Assembly: GCF_004348445.1 (NCBI RefSeq)
Contig: NZ_SMKV01000007.1
Coordinates: 1 to 64,000 of the forward strand
Origin: Saccharopolyspora aridisoli
GTDB taxonomy: Bacteria; Actinomycetota; Actinomycetes; Mycobacteriales; Pseudonocardiaceae
Direction: 5' to 3'
Length of the DNA stretch: 64,000 nt
Shown: positions 16,245 through 26,300 of the stretch, in pieces
Layout of the letters: every line of letters starts with the position of its first letter
Position numbering within the stretch: position 1 is the stretch's first letter
The notes under the pieces: model-generated
Told to the model about the DNA's origin: nothing
The model's database searches: none
What the model saw: only the letters and a program-made list of their open reading frames with translations
Program-made: the position numbers and the translations under genes

Positions 16245-16318
16245 CGCCCCCAGCAGGACTCGAACCTGCGACCTAAGGATTAGAAGTCCTTTGCTCTATC
16301 CGGCTGAGCTATGGGGGC
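16245..16318 (-). tRNA. tRNA-Arg (anticodon TCT)
   Basis: The minus strand folds as a standard cloverleaf: acceptor arms GCCCCCA and TGGGGGC, D-arm AGCTCAGCCGGATAGAGC, anticodon loop CTTCTAA carrying TCT, and T-arm GGTTCGAGTCC. No encoded CCA. The 3' end faces an integrase remnant, so it is probably an old attachment site. Confidence 0.95.
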
Positions 16319-16451
16319 CGTTCGGTGGGCGGTATGCCCGACGTTGTGCAGCAAGCAGGGTAGCGGTCGGCCGCATCGCTTGTGGGAACCTACGCGGCAA
16401 CGTTGCCGAGCCGGTACCTAACGGCAAGCTCTTCGACAACCGGCATGCGGG

Positions 16452-17036
16452 TTATGCCGGGGGCAGTTTCCGCAGGGCCGCGGTGGTCAGGCCGAAGAGC
16501 CGGTCGGCCGTGTCCGCTGCTGAGGCGTCCTTGAGCGACAGCATCGTCAGCAGTGATCTGTCCGATCGGATCGCAGTCGCGGCCGTGCACGTTTGGTAAC
16601 CCGTCACCGGTTCGCAGTACAGCCAGCTGGAGTAACCCCGCACGTCCACTTCGACGCCGCGCGGCTGGCGCTGGGCGATCGACGGGAACGGGTCGTGGAA
16701 GCCGGCGGCCGCCGTGTTGTCCGGGTGGCCGCCGAGCAGGTGCGCGCACGCGTCCCGCACCGGGTTGCCCGGGTGCGGGGGTCCCGCCACGCCCCCGACG
16801 GCGACCAGGTCGTCGGGGGAGAGCAGGGTGCACGGGTCCACCTCGCCGCGCGGGGCCGGGATGCGGGGTGGTTGCGCGATCGCCGACCGGGTCCGCGGCG
16901 TCTCGGGATGGTCCTGGAACCCCGCGGCGGGGATGGGGCTGCCCACCACGGCGGTCGAACAGCCGCTCAACGCCGATCCGCCGATCAGGACGCACAGCGC
17001 GAGCACCCGCGGTAGGCGGTGACGGACATTCGGCAC
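16452..17036 (-). CDS. DUF3558-type lipoprotein
   Basis: A 194-residue secreted lipoprotein. The signal sequence RVLALCVLIGGSALSGCS ends in lipobox LSGC, followed by a Pro-rich tether and the DUF3558 body starting DPCTLLSPDDLVAVGG, with two conserved cysteines (DACAHL, LYCEPV and QTCTA). The family is abundant in Pseudonocardiaceae and of unknown function. GTG 17036 gives a proper signal peptide; a start at 17108 would place 24 extra residues before it. It is divergent from the copper/oxidase assembly gene, 93 bases away. Confidence 0.85.
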   Translation of the reverse strand: MPNVRHRLPRVLALCVLIGGSALSGCSTAVVGSPIPAAGFQDHPETPRTRSAIAQPPRIPAPRGEVDPCTLLSPDDLVAVGGVAGPPHPGNPVRDACAHLLGGHPDNTAAAGFHDPFPSIAQRQPRGVEVDVRGYSSWLYCEPVTGYQTCTAATAIRSDRSLLTMLSLKDASAADTADRLFGLTTAALRKLPPA

Positions 17037-17129
17037 GTGGTAACCGTAGCGGCGCCGAGTGCGCGAGACCACGCCCAGGTGCGCCCTCCTGACCGGTGAA
17101 GCCGACACGAAGGCCGTTACGCTCGGTGT

Positions 17130-19145
17130 GTGCCATCAGAGTCCGTCGCCGAACCGAGATCCAGGCGCAGTGCTTCCGGCACGGTCGGCGTCCTGGTCTT
17201 CACCGCCGGGGTGCTCGCGGCGTTGATCGCCGCCGCCCTGACCACGCTGTCCGCCGGAGCCAACTACGCCCTGCTCGGGTTGCCCGACCCGGGCCCCGTG
17301 ACCCAGTACGGGCTGCCGGTGGTGCGGGTCATCGCCGAGACCGGGTCCGTGGTGGCCATCGGTTCGCTGCTGCTGGCGTCCTTCGGCATCCCCGCCAACC
17401 GCGCCGGCGCACTGCTCGCCGACGGCTACGCGGCGGTGCGCACGGCGGGCTGGGCCGCTTCGGCGTGGTTCGTCGGTGCCGCCCTGATGGTGCCGTTCAT
17501 CTGCGCGGACGCCACCGGGCGCCCGGTGGACGAGGTGCTCAGCGCCGACGTCCTGCTCGGCCTGATCGACGCGCTCGAGGAGGCCAAGGCCTGGGCGCTG
17601 ACCGCGGTGATCGCGTTCCTCGTCGCGCTGGCGTGCCGGATCGTGCTGTCGTGGGGCTGGACCGTGGTGACCTTCGCGCTCGGCCTGGCCGGGCTGCTGC
17701 CGGTCATCGCCACCGGCCACTCCGCCAGCGGCGGGGCGCACGACATCGCCACCAACAGCCTGCTGTTCCACCTGGTCGGAGCCGTGCTGTGGGTGGGCGG
17801 GCTGATCGCCCTGATCGCCCACGCAGCCCGAGGCGGGGCGCACCTCCCGCTGGTCGCCCGCCGGTTCTCGGTGATCGCCCTGGTCAGCTGGATCGCCATG
17901 GCACTGTCCGGGGTGATCAACGCGCTGGTGCGGGTCGCGCCGGAGCAGCTGTTCGGCTCCACCTACGGCCTGCTCGTGCTGCTCAAGGTCGCCGGCCTGC
18001 TGGTGCTCGGCGCGTTCGGATACGTGCAGCGCAACAAGGTCGTCGCCCGGCTGGAAGAGGGTTCTTCCGGGTTGCTGCGGCTCGGCGCCGTCGAGGTGCT
18101 GATCATGTTCGCCACGCTCGGCGTCGCGGTCGCGCTCGGCCGCACCCCGCCGCCCGGCGGCTACACCACCGTGCCCAGCCGCACCGAGCTGATCATCGGC
18201 TATGCGCTCGACGCGCCGCCGGACACCCTGCGGCTGCTGTTCGACTTCCGCTTCGACCTCGTCTACGGCACGCTGGCGCTGGTCTTGGCCGGCCTCTACC
18301 TGTGGGGAGTGCTGCGGCTCAAGGCCCGGGGCGACGAGTGGCCCGTCGGCCGCACGATCGCCTGGCTGTGCGGCTGCCTGACGATCCTCGTCGCAACCTC
18401 CGCCGGTGTCGGCCGCTACGCGCCCGCCGTGTTCAGCGTGCACATGGGGCAGCACATGCTGCTGTCCATGCTCGCCCCTGTCTTCCTCGTGCTGGGCGGA
18501 CCGACCTCGCTGGCGCTGCGCGTGCTCAAGCCCGCCGGGAAGGGGATGCCCGCCGGGCCCCGCGAGTGGCTGGTGGCGTTCGTCAACTCACCGCTGACCC
18601 GCGCGCTCACCCACCCGATCGTCGCGCTCGTGCTGTTCGTGGGCTCGTTCTACGCGCTGTACTTCACCGGTCTGTTCGACCTGGCGTTGAGCCAGCACTG
18701 GGCGCACCTGGCGATGAACGCGCACTTCCTGCTGGTCGGCTACGTCTTCTACTGGCCGGTCATCGGCATCGACCCGTCGCCGCGCCAGCTGCCGCCCATC
18801 GGCAAGGTCGGCATGGTCTTCGCCTCGATGCCCTTCCACGCCTTCTTCGGCATCGCGCTGATGATGTCCGCCAAGCCCATCGGCGGTGACTTCTACCGCA
18901 GCCTCGACCTGCCGTGGCTGGTCGACCTGCTCGCCGACCAGCGGCTCGGCGGCGGCCTGGCGTGGGCGTCCGGTGAGGTGCCGCTGGTCGTGGTGATGCT
19001 GTCGCTGCTGATCCAGTGGTCCCGAGCGGACGACCGGCAGGCGCGGCGGATCGATCGCAAGGCCGACAAGGACGGTGATGCCGATCTCACCGCCTACAAC
19101 GAGATGCTCAAACGCCTGGCCGATCAGGACTCGCCGCGCGGCTGA
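17130..19145 (+). CDS. CopD-CtaG fusion: copper transport/cytochrome oxidase assembly membrane protein
   Basis: A 671-residue polytopic membrane protein joining two domains. The N-terminal half (to about 330) is CopD-like, with GHSASGGAHDIATN and HLVGAVLWVGGLIAL. The C-terminal half (about 345-640) is caa3_CtaG-like, with HMGQHMLL near 437-444 and later AMNAHFLLVGYVFYWPVIG. The His and Met residues in membrane segments suggest copper handling. The inferred role is delivering copper for oxidase assembly, which fits ctaB elsewhere in the window. Start GTG 17130. About 16 hydrophobic segments are visible, and the C-terminal tail is charged and cytosolic. Confidence 0.88.
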   Translation: MPSESVAEPRSRRSASGTVGVLVFTAGVLAALIAAALTTLSAGANYALLGLPDPGPVTQYGLPVVRVIAETGSVVAIGSLLLASFGIPANRAGALLADGYAAVRTAGWAASAWFVGAALMVPFICADATGRPVDEVLSADVLLGLIDALEEAKAWALTAVIAFLVALACRIVLSWGWTVVTFALGLAGLLPVIATGHSASGGAHDIATNSLLFHLVGAVLWVGGLIALIAHAARGGAHLPLVARRFSVIALVSWIAMALSGVINALVRVAPEQLFGSTYGLLVLLKVAGLLVLGAFGYVQRNKVVARLEEGSSGLLRLGAVEVLIMFATLGVAVALGRTPPPGGYTTVPSRTELIIGYALDAPPDTLRLLFDFRFDLVYGTLALVLAGLYLWGVLRLKARGDEWPVGRTIAWLCGCLTILVATSAGVGRYAPAVFSVHMGQHMLLSMLAPVFLVLGGPTSLALRVLKPAGKGMPAGPREWLVAFVNSPLTRALTHPIVALVLFVGSFYALYFTGLFDLALSQHWAHLAMNAHFLLVGYVFYWPVIGIDPSPRQLPPIGKVGMVFASMPFHAFFGIALMMSAKPIGGDFYRSLDLPWLVDLLADQRLGGGLAWASGEVPLVVVMLSLLIQWSRADDRQARRIDRKADKDGDADLTAYNEMLKRLADQDSPRG

Positions 19146-19222
19146 ACACCCGGCCATCGCCCGTTCGGGTTCCGGGGGCCCACATGCGCGGTGCCGGGTG
19201 GGACGCAACTACGATCCAAGGC

Positions 19223-20896
19223 ATGGCCGAGTTCATCTACACCATGAAAAACGTGCGCAAGACGCATGGTGACAAGGTCATCCTCGACAACGCGACCATC
19301 CAGTTCTACCCGGGCGCCAAGATCGGCGTCGTCGGGCCGAACGGGGCTGGCAAGTCGACCGTGCTGCGCATCATGGCGGGACTCGACCAGCCGAACAACG
19401 GTGAAGCGTTCCTGTCGCCGGGTTACACCGTGGGCATCATGCAGCAGGAACCCCCGTTGAACGAGGAGAAGACGGTCCTCGGCAACGTCGAGGAGGGCGT
19501 CGGCGAGATCAAGGTGAAGCTCAACCGCTTCAACGAGATCGCCGAGCAGCTCGCGACCGACTACTCCGACGAGTTGATGGAGGAGATGGGCAAGCTCCAG
19601 GAGGACCTGGACCACGCCGACGCGTGGGAACTGGACTCCCAGCTGGAGCAGGCGATGGACGCCCTGCGCTGCCCGCCGCCGGACGCCGAGGTGACGCACC
19701 TCTCCGGTGGTGAGCGACGGCGAGTCGCCCTGTGCAAGCTGCTGCTGAGCAAGCCCGACCTGTTGCTGCTCGACGAGCCCACGAACCACCTCGACGCCGA
19801 GAGCGTGCTCTGGTTGGAGCAGTTCCTGGCCAACTACGCGGGCGCAGTCCTCGCCGTGACGCACGACAGGTACTTCCTGGACAACGTCGCCGGCTGGATC
19901 CTGGAGCTCGACCGCGGTCGCACCTACCCCTACGAGGGCAACTACTCCACCTACCTGGAGAAGAAGCAGGAACGCCTCGCGGTCCAGGGCAAGCGGGACG
20001 CCAAACTGCAGAAGCGCCTCAAGGACGAGCTGGAGTGGGTCCGCTCCAACGCCAAGGCCAAGCAGACCAAGTCGCGCGCCCGCCTCTCGCGCTACGAGGA
20101 GATGGCCAACGAGGCGGAGAAGACCCGCAAGCTCGACTTCGAGGAGATCCAGATCCCGCCGGGCCCGCGCCTGGGCAACACGGTGGTCGAGGTCGAACAC
20201 CTCAAGAAGGGCTTCGACGAGCTGCTGATCGACGACCTGTCGTTCAGCCTGCCGCGCAACGGCATCGTCGGCGTCATCGGCCCGAACGGTGTCGGCAAGA
20301 CCACGCTGTTCAAGACCATCGTGGGGCTCGAAGAGCCCGACAGCGGCACGGTCAAGGTCGGCGACACCGTCAAGCTCTCCTACGTGGACCAGAACCGCGC
20401 GCACATCGACCCCGACAAGAACGTGTGGGAGGTCGTGTCCGACGGGCTGGACTACATCCAGGTCGGCCAGGTCGAGATGCCCTCGCGCGCCTACGTCAGC
20501 GCGTTCGGCTTCAAGGGCCCGGACCAGCAGAAGCCCGCGGGTGTGCTCTCCGGTGGTGAGCGCAACCGGCTGAACCTCGCCCTGACGCTCAAGGCCGGCG
20601 GCAACCTGATCCTGCTGGACGAGCCGACGAACGACTTGGACGTCGAAACCCTGGGTTCGCTGGAGAACGCGCTCGAGCAGTTCCCCGGCTGCGCTGTGGT
20701 CATCTCCCACGATCGCTGGTTCCTGGACCGCGTCGCCACGCACATCCTCGCGTGGGAGGGAGATGACGAGAACCCGGCCAAGTGGTTCTGGTTCGAAGGT
20801 AACTTCGAGGGGTACGAGCAGAACAAGATCGAGCGGCTGGGCGCCGACGCAGCCCGGCCGCACCGCGTTACCCATCGCAAGTTGACCCGCGGCTGA
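19223..20896 (+). CDS. ettA: Energy-dependent translational throttle protein EttA (ABC-F)
   Basis: A 557-residue soluble ABC-F ATPase with no membrane domain; EttA binds the ribosomal E site and gates the first elongation step according to ATP/ADP ratio. Two nucleotide-binding domains are complete: Walker A GPNGAGKST (about 38-46) and GPNGVGKTT (about 352-360), signatures LSGGERRR and LSGGERNR, Walker B LLDEPTNHLD and LLDEPTNDLD. The arm insertion (LDHADAWELDSQLEQ) and linker are the standard EttA type. ATG 19223 gives the family length; an upstream start has no support. As I recall, this matches Rv2477c, which lies beside gdh in M. tuberculosis. Confidence 0.96.
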   Translation: MAEFIYTMKNVRKTHGDKVILDNATIQFYPGAKIGVVGPNGAGKSTVLRIMAGLDQPNNGEAFLSPGYTVGIMQQEPPLNEEKTVLGNVEEGVGEIKVKLNRFNEIAEQLATDYSDELMEEMGKLQEDLDHADAWELDSQLEQAMDALRCPPPDAEVTHLSGGERRRVALCKLLLSKPDLLLLDEPTNHLDAESVLWLEQFLANYAGAVLAVTHDRYFLDNVAGWILELDRGRTYPYEGNYSTYLEKKQERLAVQGKRDAKLQKRLKDELEWVRSNAKAKQTKSRARLSRYEEMANEAEKTRKLDFEEIQIPPGPRLGNTVVEVEHLKKGFDELLIDDLSFSLPRNGIVGVIGPNGVGKTTLFKTIVGLEEPDSGTVKVGDTVKLSYVDQNRAHIDPDKNVWEVVSDGLDYIQVGQVEMPSRAYVSAFGFKGPDQQKPAGVLSGGERNRLNLALTLKAGGNLILLDEPTNDLDVETLGSLENALEQFPGCAVVISHDRWFLDRVATHILAWEGDDENPAKWFWFEGNFEGYEQNKIERLGADAARPHRVTHRKLTRG

Positions 20897-20907
20897 ACGG
20901 AGGCGCC

Positions 20908-23244
20908 TTGGCGAGCGTGGCCGCTGTGGCAGAGCCCAGCTCGGTGGAGGGGTTGCTCGAAACCGCGTGGCAGATGCGGTGGAGAGTCCCGGAACTGGCA
21001 TTGGTGCTCAGCGACGGAGCGGTCACGTTCGCCAGGCGCACCGGCGACCAGGGCGCGCGGTTGCGCGCCGAGGCGCTGGCCCTGTTCGCGGCCAACCGGC
21101 TGGGACGCGGTGTCCCGGCCACCGGCCGGGCACTCGCCGCCATCCGCGACGCCGAGGCGTCGGGCGGTGACGTCCTGACCCGGCTGCGCATCGAGCTCGG
21201 CTGGTGCGCGGTCAGCGCGGGCAGCCACGAGGTGGCCGTCCGCATCCTGCGCCGCGAGTTGGCGCACGAACGGGTCGAACCCGCTGTCCGGGCGCACGCC
21301 CTGCTGGCACTGGCCTCGGCGCTGCCCGCCCATCAAGATCTCGACGAGCGCAGCCAGGCCCTTGACGAGGCCGAGCGCCTCTACGCCAGCTGCGACGCCG
21401 ACGAGGACCTCACCCGCGTGCTCAAAGCGCGGGTGTGGGTGGTCCGCGCCGCGCACTGCCGCAGGCTCGGCGAGTTCGGCGACGCCGTCGCGGCCACCGA
21501 CGCGGGGATGGAGCTGCTGCGGCGGCTCAGCGACCCGGAGGCCGAAGCCGGCGAGATCCAGACCCGGTTGCTGCTGGAACGCGTGCACGCCCTGCTCGAC
21601 CAGGGCCATCGCGTCGAAGCCGTCGAGACCAGCCAGGCCGTGCTCGCCGAACCCGTGCGCGCGGCCGCCGCCGGACCCACCGGGTGGCTCGGGCTGGCCC
21701 TGGCCACCCGCGTGCACCTGCCCACCGGGGATCACGAGGCCGCCCTGCGGGTGCTGGCCGAGACCGCCGCGATCTCCAAGCGGCACAAGCTGGACGGTTT
21801 GCTCGCCGAGGCGCTCAACGCGCTCTCCCGCGCGCACGAGAGCGTGGAGGAGGTCGCCGAGGCGTTGCAGGCGCTGCGCGGTGCTTATTCCGCCGACCGG
21901 CGGTGGCGGGCGGCCGTGCACAACGCGCGGGTCAGCTTGCTCAGCGCGTATCCGCCGGAGACCGATGCGCCGAGCGGTCGGCGGACACACGTCGCCGCGG
22001 CGGTGCCCGATCCCGTCGCGGCCGCACCGGTTGCACCCGTCGTCGCCGAGCCCGTCGTCCCTGAACCCGAGCCGGCTCCTCCTGAACCCGCCGTGACCAG
22101 CCATGACGAGACCGCCTCCGAACCGCTCCGGCCCGAACCTGTCGTTGCCGAACCGTCGGCGCCCAAGCGCGGCGGTTACGCCGGAGCCCCAGACTCGGCT
22201 CGGCTGCTGCTGGAGGCGCTGACCAGCCGCGGGGCCAAGGAGGCCGAGGACGCCGAGCCCGCCACCGCCGCTGAGCAGCGGATCATGCCCGAGCCGCGGG
22301 TGGCGTTCGACGCGGTGTCGCCGAGCGAGATGTTCGGCTCCGGCCTGGGCGGACCGGCATCGCAGAGCTCCAACGGCTCCTGGTGGCCTTCCAGCGAGTC
22401 CGAGCACTCCCGCACCACCGCCGGCTACGCCGAAGCCCACGAGTTCGACGCCGACCACGAGTCCGGTGGCTACGAGGACCACTACGGCGACGACGACCCC
22501 TCGCAGCGCTGGAGCGGTGATCCGCTGGCGGCGGCGGTCGACAGCCTGCGCCGCATCACCGAGGCCCACGACCGCCGCGAGCACACCCGCGGACCCAAGC
22601 CCGCGACGCCGCCGCACGGCTTTCCGGCCCAGGAGTCTCCGGAGGAGGTCCCGGAGCGGGTCGTTGACGACGTGCCGCAGGGCGGGCGCCGGTCCCGGGG
22701 CAAGTCGCTGGCCGAGATCCGCGCCGAGCTCCAGCTGCCCGCTGATCACCAGCCCTCCCGGCGTCGCGCCCGGCACGCCGATCCCGATCCGCTCGCCGTG
22801 TTCCGCCCGGAGCAGATCAATGCGGAACCCGAGCCTCCGGCTTCCGCGCCGTCGTCGACGACGACGGCGGCGGGCGCCGACTACAGCTCCCGGTCCAGGG
22901 CCCCGGAGCCCGATCCCGCACCGCCGGAGCCGAGCCCGGACGCGAGCCTGGCGGACCTGCTCGCCGACGCGCTCATGGCCTACAACGCCGGCCGCACCGA
23001 CGAGGCGAAGCAGCAGGTCAGCGAGGGTATCGCCGCCATCGGGTATGGCGATGATCACAATGCCGGTCGTGGTGAGCCGGGCTACGGCGACCGCCGCAGC
23101 CATTCGAAGCACGCCGATCAAGACACCGGCGATGAGGCCGGGCACAACCGCTACCAGTCCACAGAGGATGATCGACGGAGGGGCTTCGGCGCCCGGCACC
23201 GCGCACCCGGAATCGGCAGTGCGGCAGTGGATCCGTTGCTCTGA
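20908..23244 (+). CDS. Large protein with TPR-like N-terminus and disordered tail
   Basis: A 778-residue protein. Residues 1-355 form repeated helical hairpins resembling tetratricopeptide repeats (LETAWQMRWRVPELALVL, ARLRAEALALFAANRLGRG, EAAAISKRHKLDG-type units). Residues about 355-690 are Pro/Glu/Ala-rich and disordered. A short helical motif (SLADLLADALMAYNAGR) near 690-715 precedes a polar tail. No catalytic motif is seen, so a scaffold role is inferred. The start is TTG 20908, with GGAGG four bases upstream; GTG 20917 is possible. It lies 11 bases after ettA and 141 bases before gdh, so likely in the ettA operon. Confidence 0.7.
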   Translation: MASVAAVAEPSSVEGLLETAWQMRWRVPELALVLSDGAVTFARRTGDQGARLRAEALALFAANRLGRGVPATGRALAAIRDAEASGGDVLTRLRIELGWCAVSAGSHEVAVRILRRELAHERVEPAVRAHALLALASALPAHQDLDERSQALDEAERLYASCDADEDLTRVLKARVWVVRAAHCRRLGEFGDAVAATDAGMELLRRLSDPEAEAGEIQTRLLLERVHALLDQGHRVEAVETSQAVLAEPVRAAAAGPTGWLGLALATRVHLPTGDHEAALRVLAETAAISKRHKLDGLLAEALNALSRAHESVEEVAEALQALRGAYSADRRWRAAVHNARVSLLSAYPPETDAPSGRRTHVAAAVPDPVAAAPVAPVVAEPVVPEPEPAPPEPAVTSHDETASEPLRPEPVVAEPSAPKRGGYAGAPDSARLLLEALTSRGAKEAEDAEPATAAEQRIMPEPRVAFDAVSPSEMFGSGLGGPASQSSNGSWWPSSESEHSRTTAGYAEAHEFDADHESGGYEDHYGDDDPSQRWSGDPLAAAVDSLRRITEAHDRREHTRGPKPATPPHGFPAQESPEEVPERVVDDVPQGGRRSRGKSLAEIRAELQLPADHQPSRRRARHADPDPLAVFRPEQINAEPEPPASAPSSTTTAAGADYSSRSRAPEPDPAPPEPSPDASLADLLADALMAYNAGRTDEAKQQVSEGIAAIGYGDDHNAGRGEPGYGDRRSHSKHADQDTGDEAGHNRYQSTEDDRRRGFGARHRAPGIGSAAVDPLL

Positions 23245-23385
23245 GAAACCTCGTGGACATCGATCGTTGCGCCTGTTTTCACCCGCGGTCCGCAGTCAGA
23301 TCCCGGCCCCGTGAGCGGGGGCTGGCAGTCTTAGAGTGGAACCTGTTGGCACAACGAGGTGCCGTTAAGCGTGGAGCTGCCTGAC

Positions 23386-26300
23386 ATGACCTCGAATCCC
23401 GGACACGTGCAGACCGGAACGACCGGCGAGCAGTCCGAGAACCCCGAAGTGGCCAAGCGGCGGTTGCTGGACCGAGCCGTCGAGTTCGCTCCCGAACTCG
23501 GCGAGCTGCTGCGCACCTACTACCGCCACGTCCCGGCCGAAGAGCTCGTCGACGACGACCCGAACGACCTGGTCGGAGCCCTCAGATCGCACCACCGGCT
23601 GGCCGCGTGCCGCGCCGCCGGGCGTCCCCTGGTGCAGGTCTTCAACCCGAGCCTCGACGACCACGGCTGGCAGAACCAGGCCACGGTCGTGCAGACGGTC
23701 ACCGACGACATGCCGTACCTGGTGGACTCGCTGATCGCCGAGCTCGGCCGCGACAACGCCGACGTGCTGCGCGTGATCCACCCCATCGTCGTGGTCAGAC
23801 GCGACCTCGCCGGTGAGCTCCTGGAGGTGCTCCCGGAGGCCGACCCGTCCGACCCGCCCGCCGGTGCCATGGCGGAGAGCTGGATGTTCGTCGAGATCGG
23901 GCAGGTCGTCGACCTCGAACGCATCGCGGCGCTGGAGCAGAACCTCGACGGCGTCCTCAACGACGTGCGCGAGGTCGTCGAGGACACCGAGCGGATGCAC
24001 TCCTGCGTCCGCGCGCTGGCCGACGAGCTGGAGAAGAACCCGCCGCCGCTGCCGACCGAGGAGGTCACCGACGGCGCCGGCCTGCTGCGCTGGCTCGCCG
24101 ACGGGCACTTCACCTTCCTCGGCTACCGGCACTACGAGCTGGTCGAGGACGACGGCGAGGCGCTGCAGGCGGTCCTGGCCTCCGGGCTGGGTGTGCTGCG
24201 CAGCGACAGCATCGCTTCGCGAAGCCTGACCACCGGTCCGGACTCCAAGGCGCTGTCCGAGGAGCTGCTGGTGCTCACCCAGGCCGGCGCACCGTCCACA
24301 GTGCACCGTCCGGTCCACCCGTTCTACGTGGGCGTCAAGACCTACGACGAGTCCGGCCGGGTCAGCGGTGAGCACCGCTTCCTCGGACTGTTCACCACGA
24401 CCGCGCTGCACGAGGACGTCCTCGACATCCCGTTCGTGGAACGCCGCGTGCGCGAAGTGATCCACCGCGCCGGTTTCCCGCTGGAGTCCTACTCGGGCCA
24501 GCGCATGCTGGAGGAGATCCAGAGCTACCCGCGCACCGAGCTGTTCTCCACCGACTTCGAGACCCTGCAGGAAACCCTCACCGGTGTGCTGGCGCTCGCC
24601 GAGCGCCGCAAGCTCAAGCCGTTCCTGCGGCGCGACCCCTACGGCCGGTTCTTCTCCTGCCTGGTCTACCTGCCGCGCGACCGCTACACGACGCGCTCGC
24701 GGCTGGCCATGCAGGAAGTGCTGCTCGACGAGCTCAGCGGCACCGGGCTGGAGTACAGCACGCGCGTGGGCGAATCCACGCTGGCGCGAGTGCACTTCGT
24801 GGTCCACACCGACCCGGAGGACCGGATAGAGCCGAACCTCGCGCGCATCCAGCAGCGGCTCGACGAGGCCATCCACACCTGGGACGACCAGATGGTCGCC
24901 GAGGTCGACGCCGAGCGCTCCGGACGAGGAGCGGGCGGTCGGCCGGCCCGCGCGTTGTCGGAGGCCATCAGCCAGGCCGGCCAGGACTACGCCTCCGGGT
25001 TCCCGGAGGCATACAAGGAGGACTTCAGCGCCGCCGAGGGCCTGCAGGACCTGCGCCGGCTGGAGTCGCTGACCGGCCCCGACGACCTGCGCATGTCGTT
25101 CTACGTGCCGCGCGATGCCAGGGCCGGTCAGCGCCGGTTCAAGCTCTACGTCGGCGGCCGGGTCACGCTGTCCCGGGTGCTGCCGGTGCTGCAGAGCATG
25201 GGCGTGGAGGTCGTCGACGAGCGTCCCTACGAGCTGGCCCTGGAGAACTCCGGCGACCGGTTCTACATCTACGACTTCGGGCTGCGGCTGGACCCCGGCC
25301 TGCTCGACAACACCGATGCGCAGCTGCTGGACTCGCTGCGGCAGCGCTTCGAGGACGCGTTCCGCGCGGTCTGGCTCGGTGACGCCGAGGTCGACCGGTT
25401 CAACGCACTGGTGCTGCGGGCCGGGTTGAACTGGCGGCAGGCCGCGATACTGCGCGCCTACGCCAAGTACCTCCGCCAGGTCGGCATCGCCTACACGCAG
25501 GACTACATCGAGGACTCGATCCTCGCGCACCGCACCACCACGACCGCGCTGGTGCGGCTGTTCGAGACCCGCTTCGACCCGGAGCTCAGCGACGCCGACC
25601 GCAAGGCGCGCGAGACCGAGCTCACCGAGGCGGTCATCGGCCTGATCGACGAGGTCACCAGCCTCGACGTGGACCGGATCCTGCGCAACTACCTGAGCCT
25701 GATCCGGGCGACCCTGCGCACCAACTACTTCGTCGACACCAGTGGGCGGGAGCGCCCGTTCCTGGCGTTCAAGCTGGAACCGCGCGAGATCCCCGGTCTG
25801 CCCGAGCCGCGGCCGCAGTTCGAGATCTTCGTGTACTCGCCGTGGGTGGAGGGCGTGCACCTGCGGTTCGGTTCCGTGGCGCGCGGTGGTCTGCGCTGGT
25901 CGGACCGCCCGCAGGACTTCCGCACCGAGATCTTGGGCCTGGTCAAGGCGCAGGCGGTGAAGAACGCGGTGATCGTGCCGGTCGGTGCCAAGGGCGGCTT
26001 CGTCGTCAAGCGCCCGCCGCTGTCCACCGGCGACCCGGCGGTGGACCGCAAGGCATCGCTCGACGAGGGCGTGGCCTGCTACCGGATGTTCATCTCCGGC
26101 CTGCTCGACCTCACCGACAACCTGGTCGGCGGGGAAGTGGCCCCGGCGTCGGACGTGGTGCGCCACGACGGCGACGACACCTACCTGGTCGTCGCGGCCG
26201 ACAAGGGAACGGCGACGTTCTCCGACATCGCCAACGACGTGGCCGAGTCCTACGGCTTCTGGCTCGGCGACGCCTTCGCCTCAGGCGGCTCGGTCGGCTA

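Noticed and set aside
23365-26166. Minus-strand 933-codon ORF within gdh
   Set aside because: Shadow of the glutamate dehydrogenase gene; His/Gln/Arg-rich without domains.
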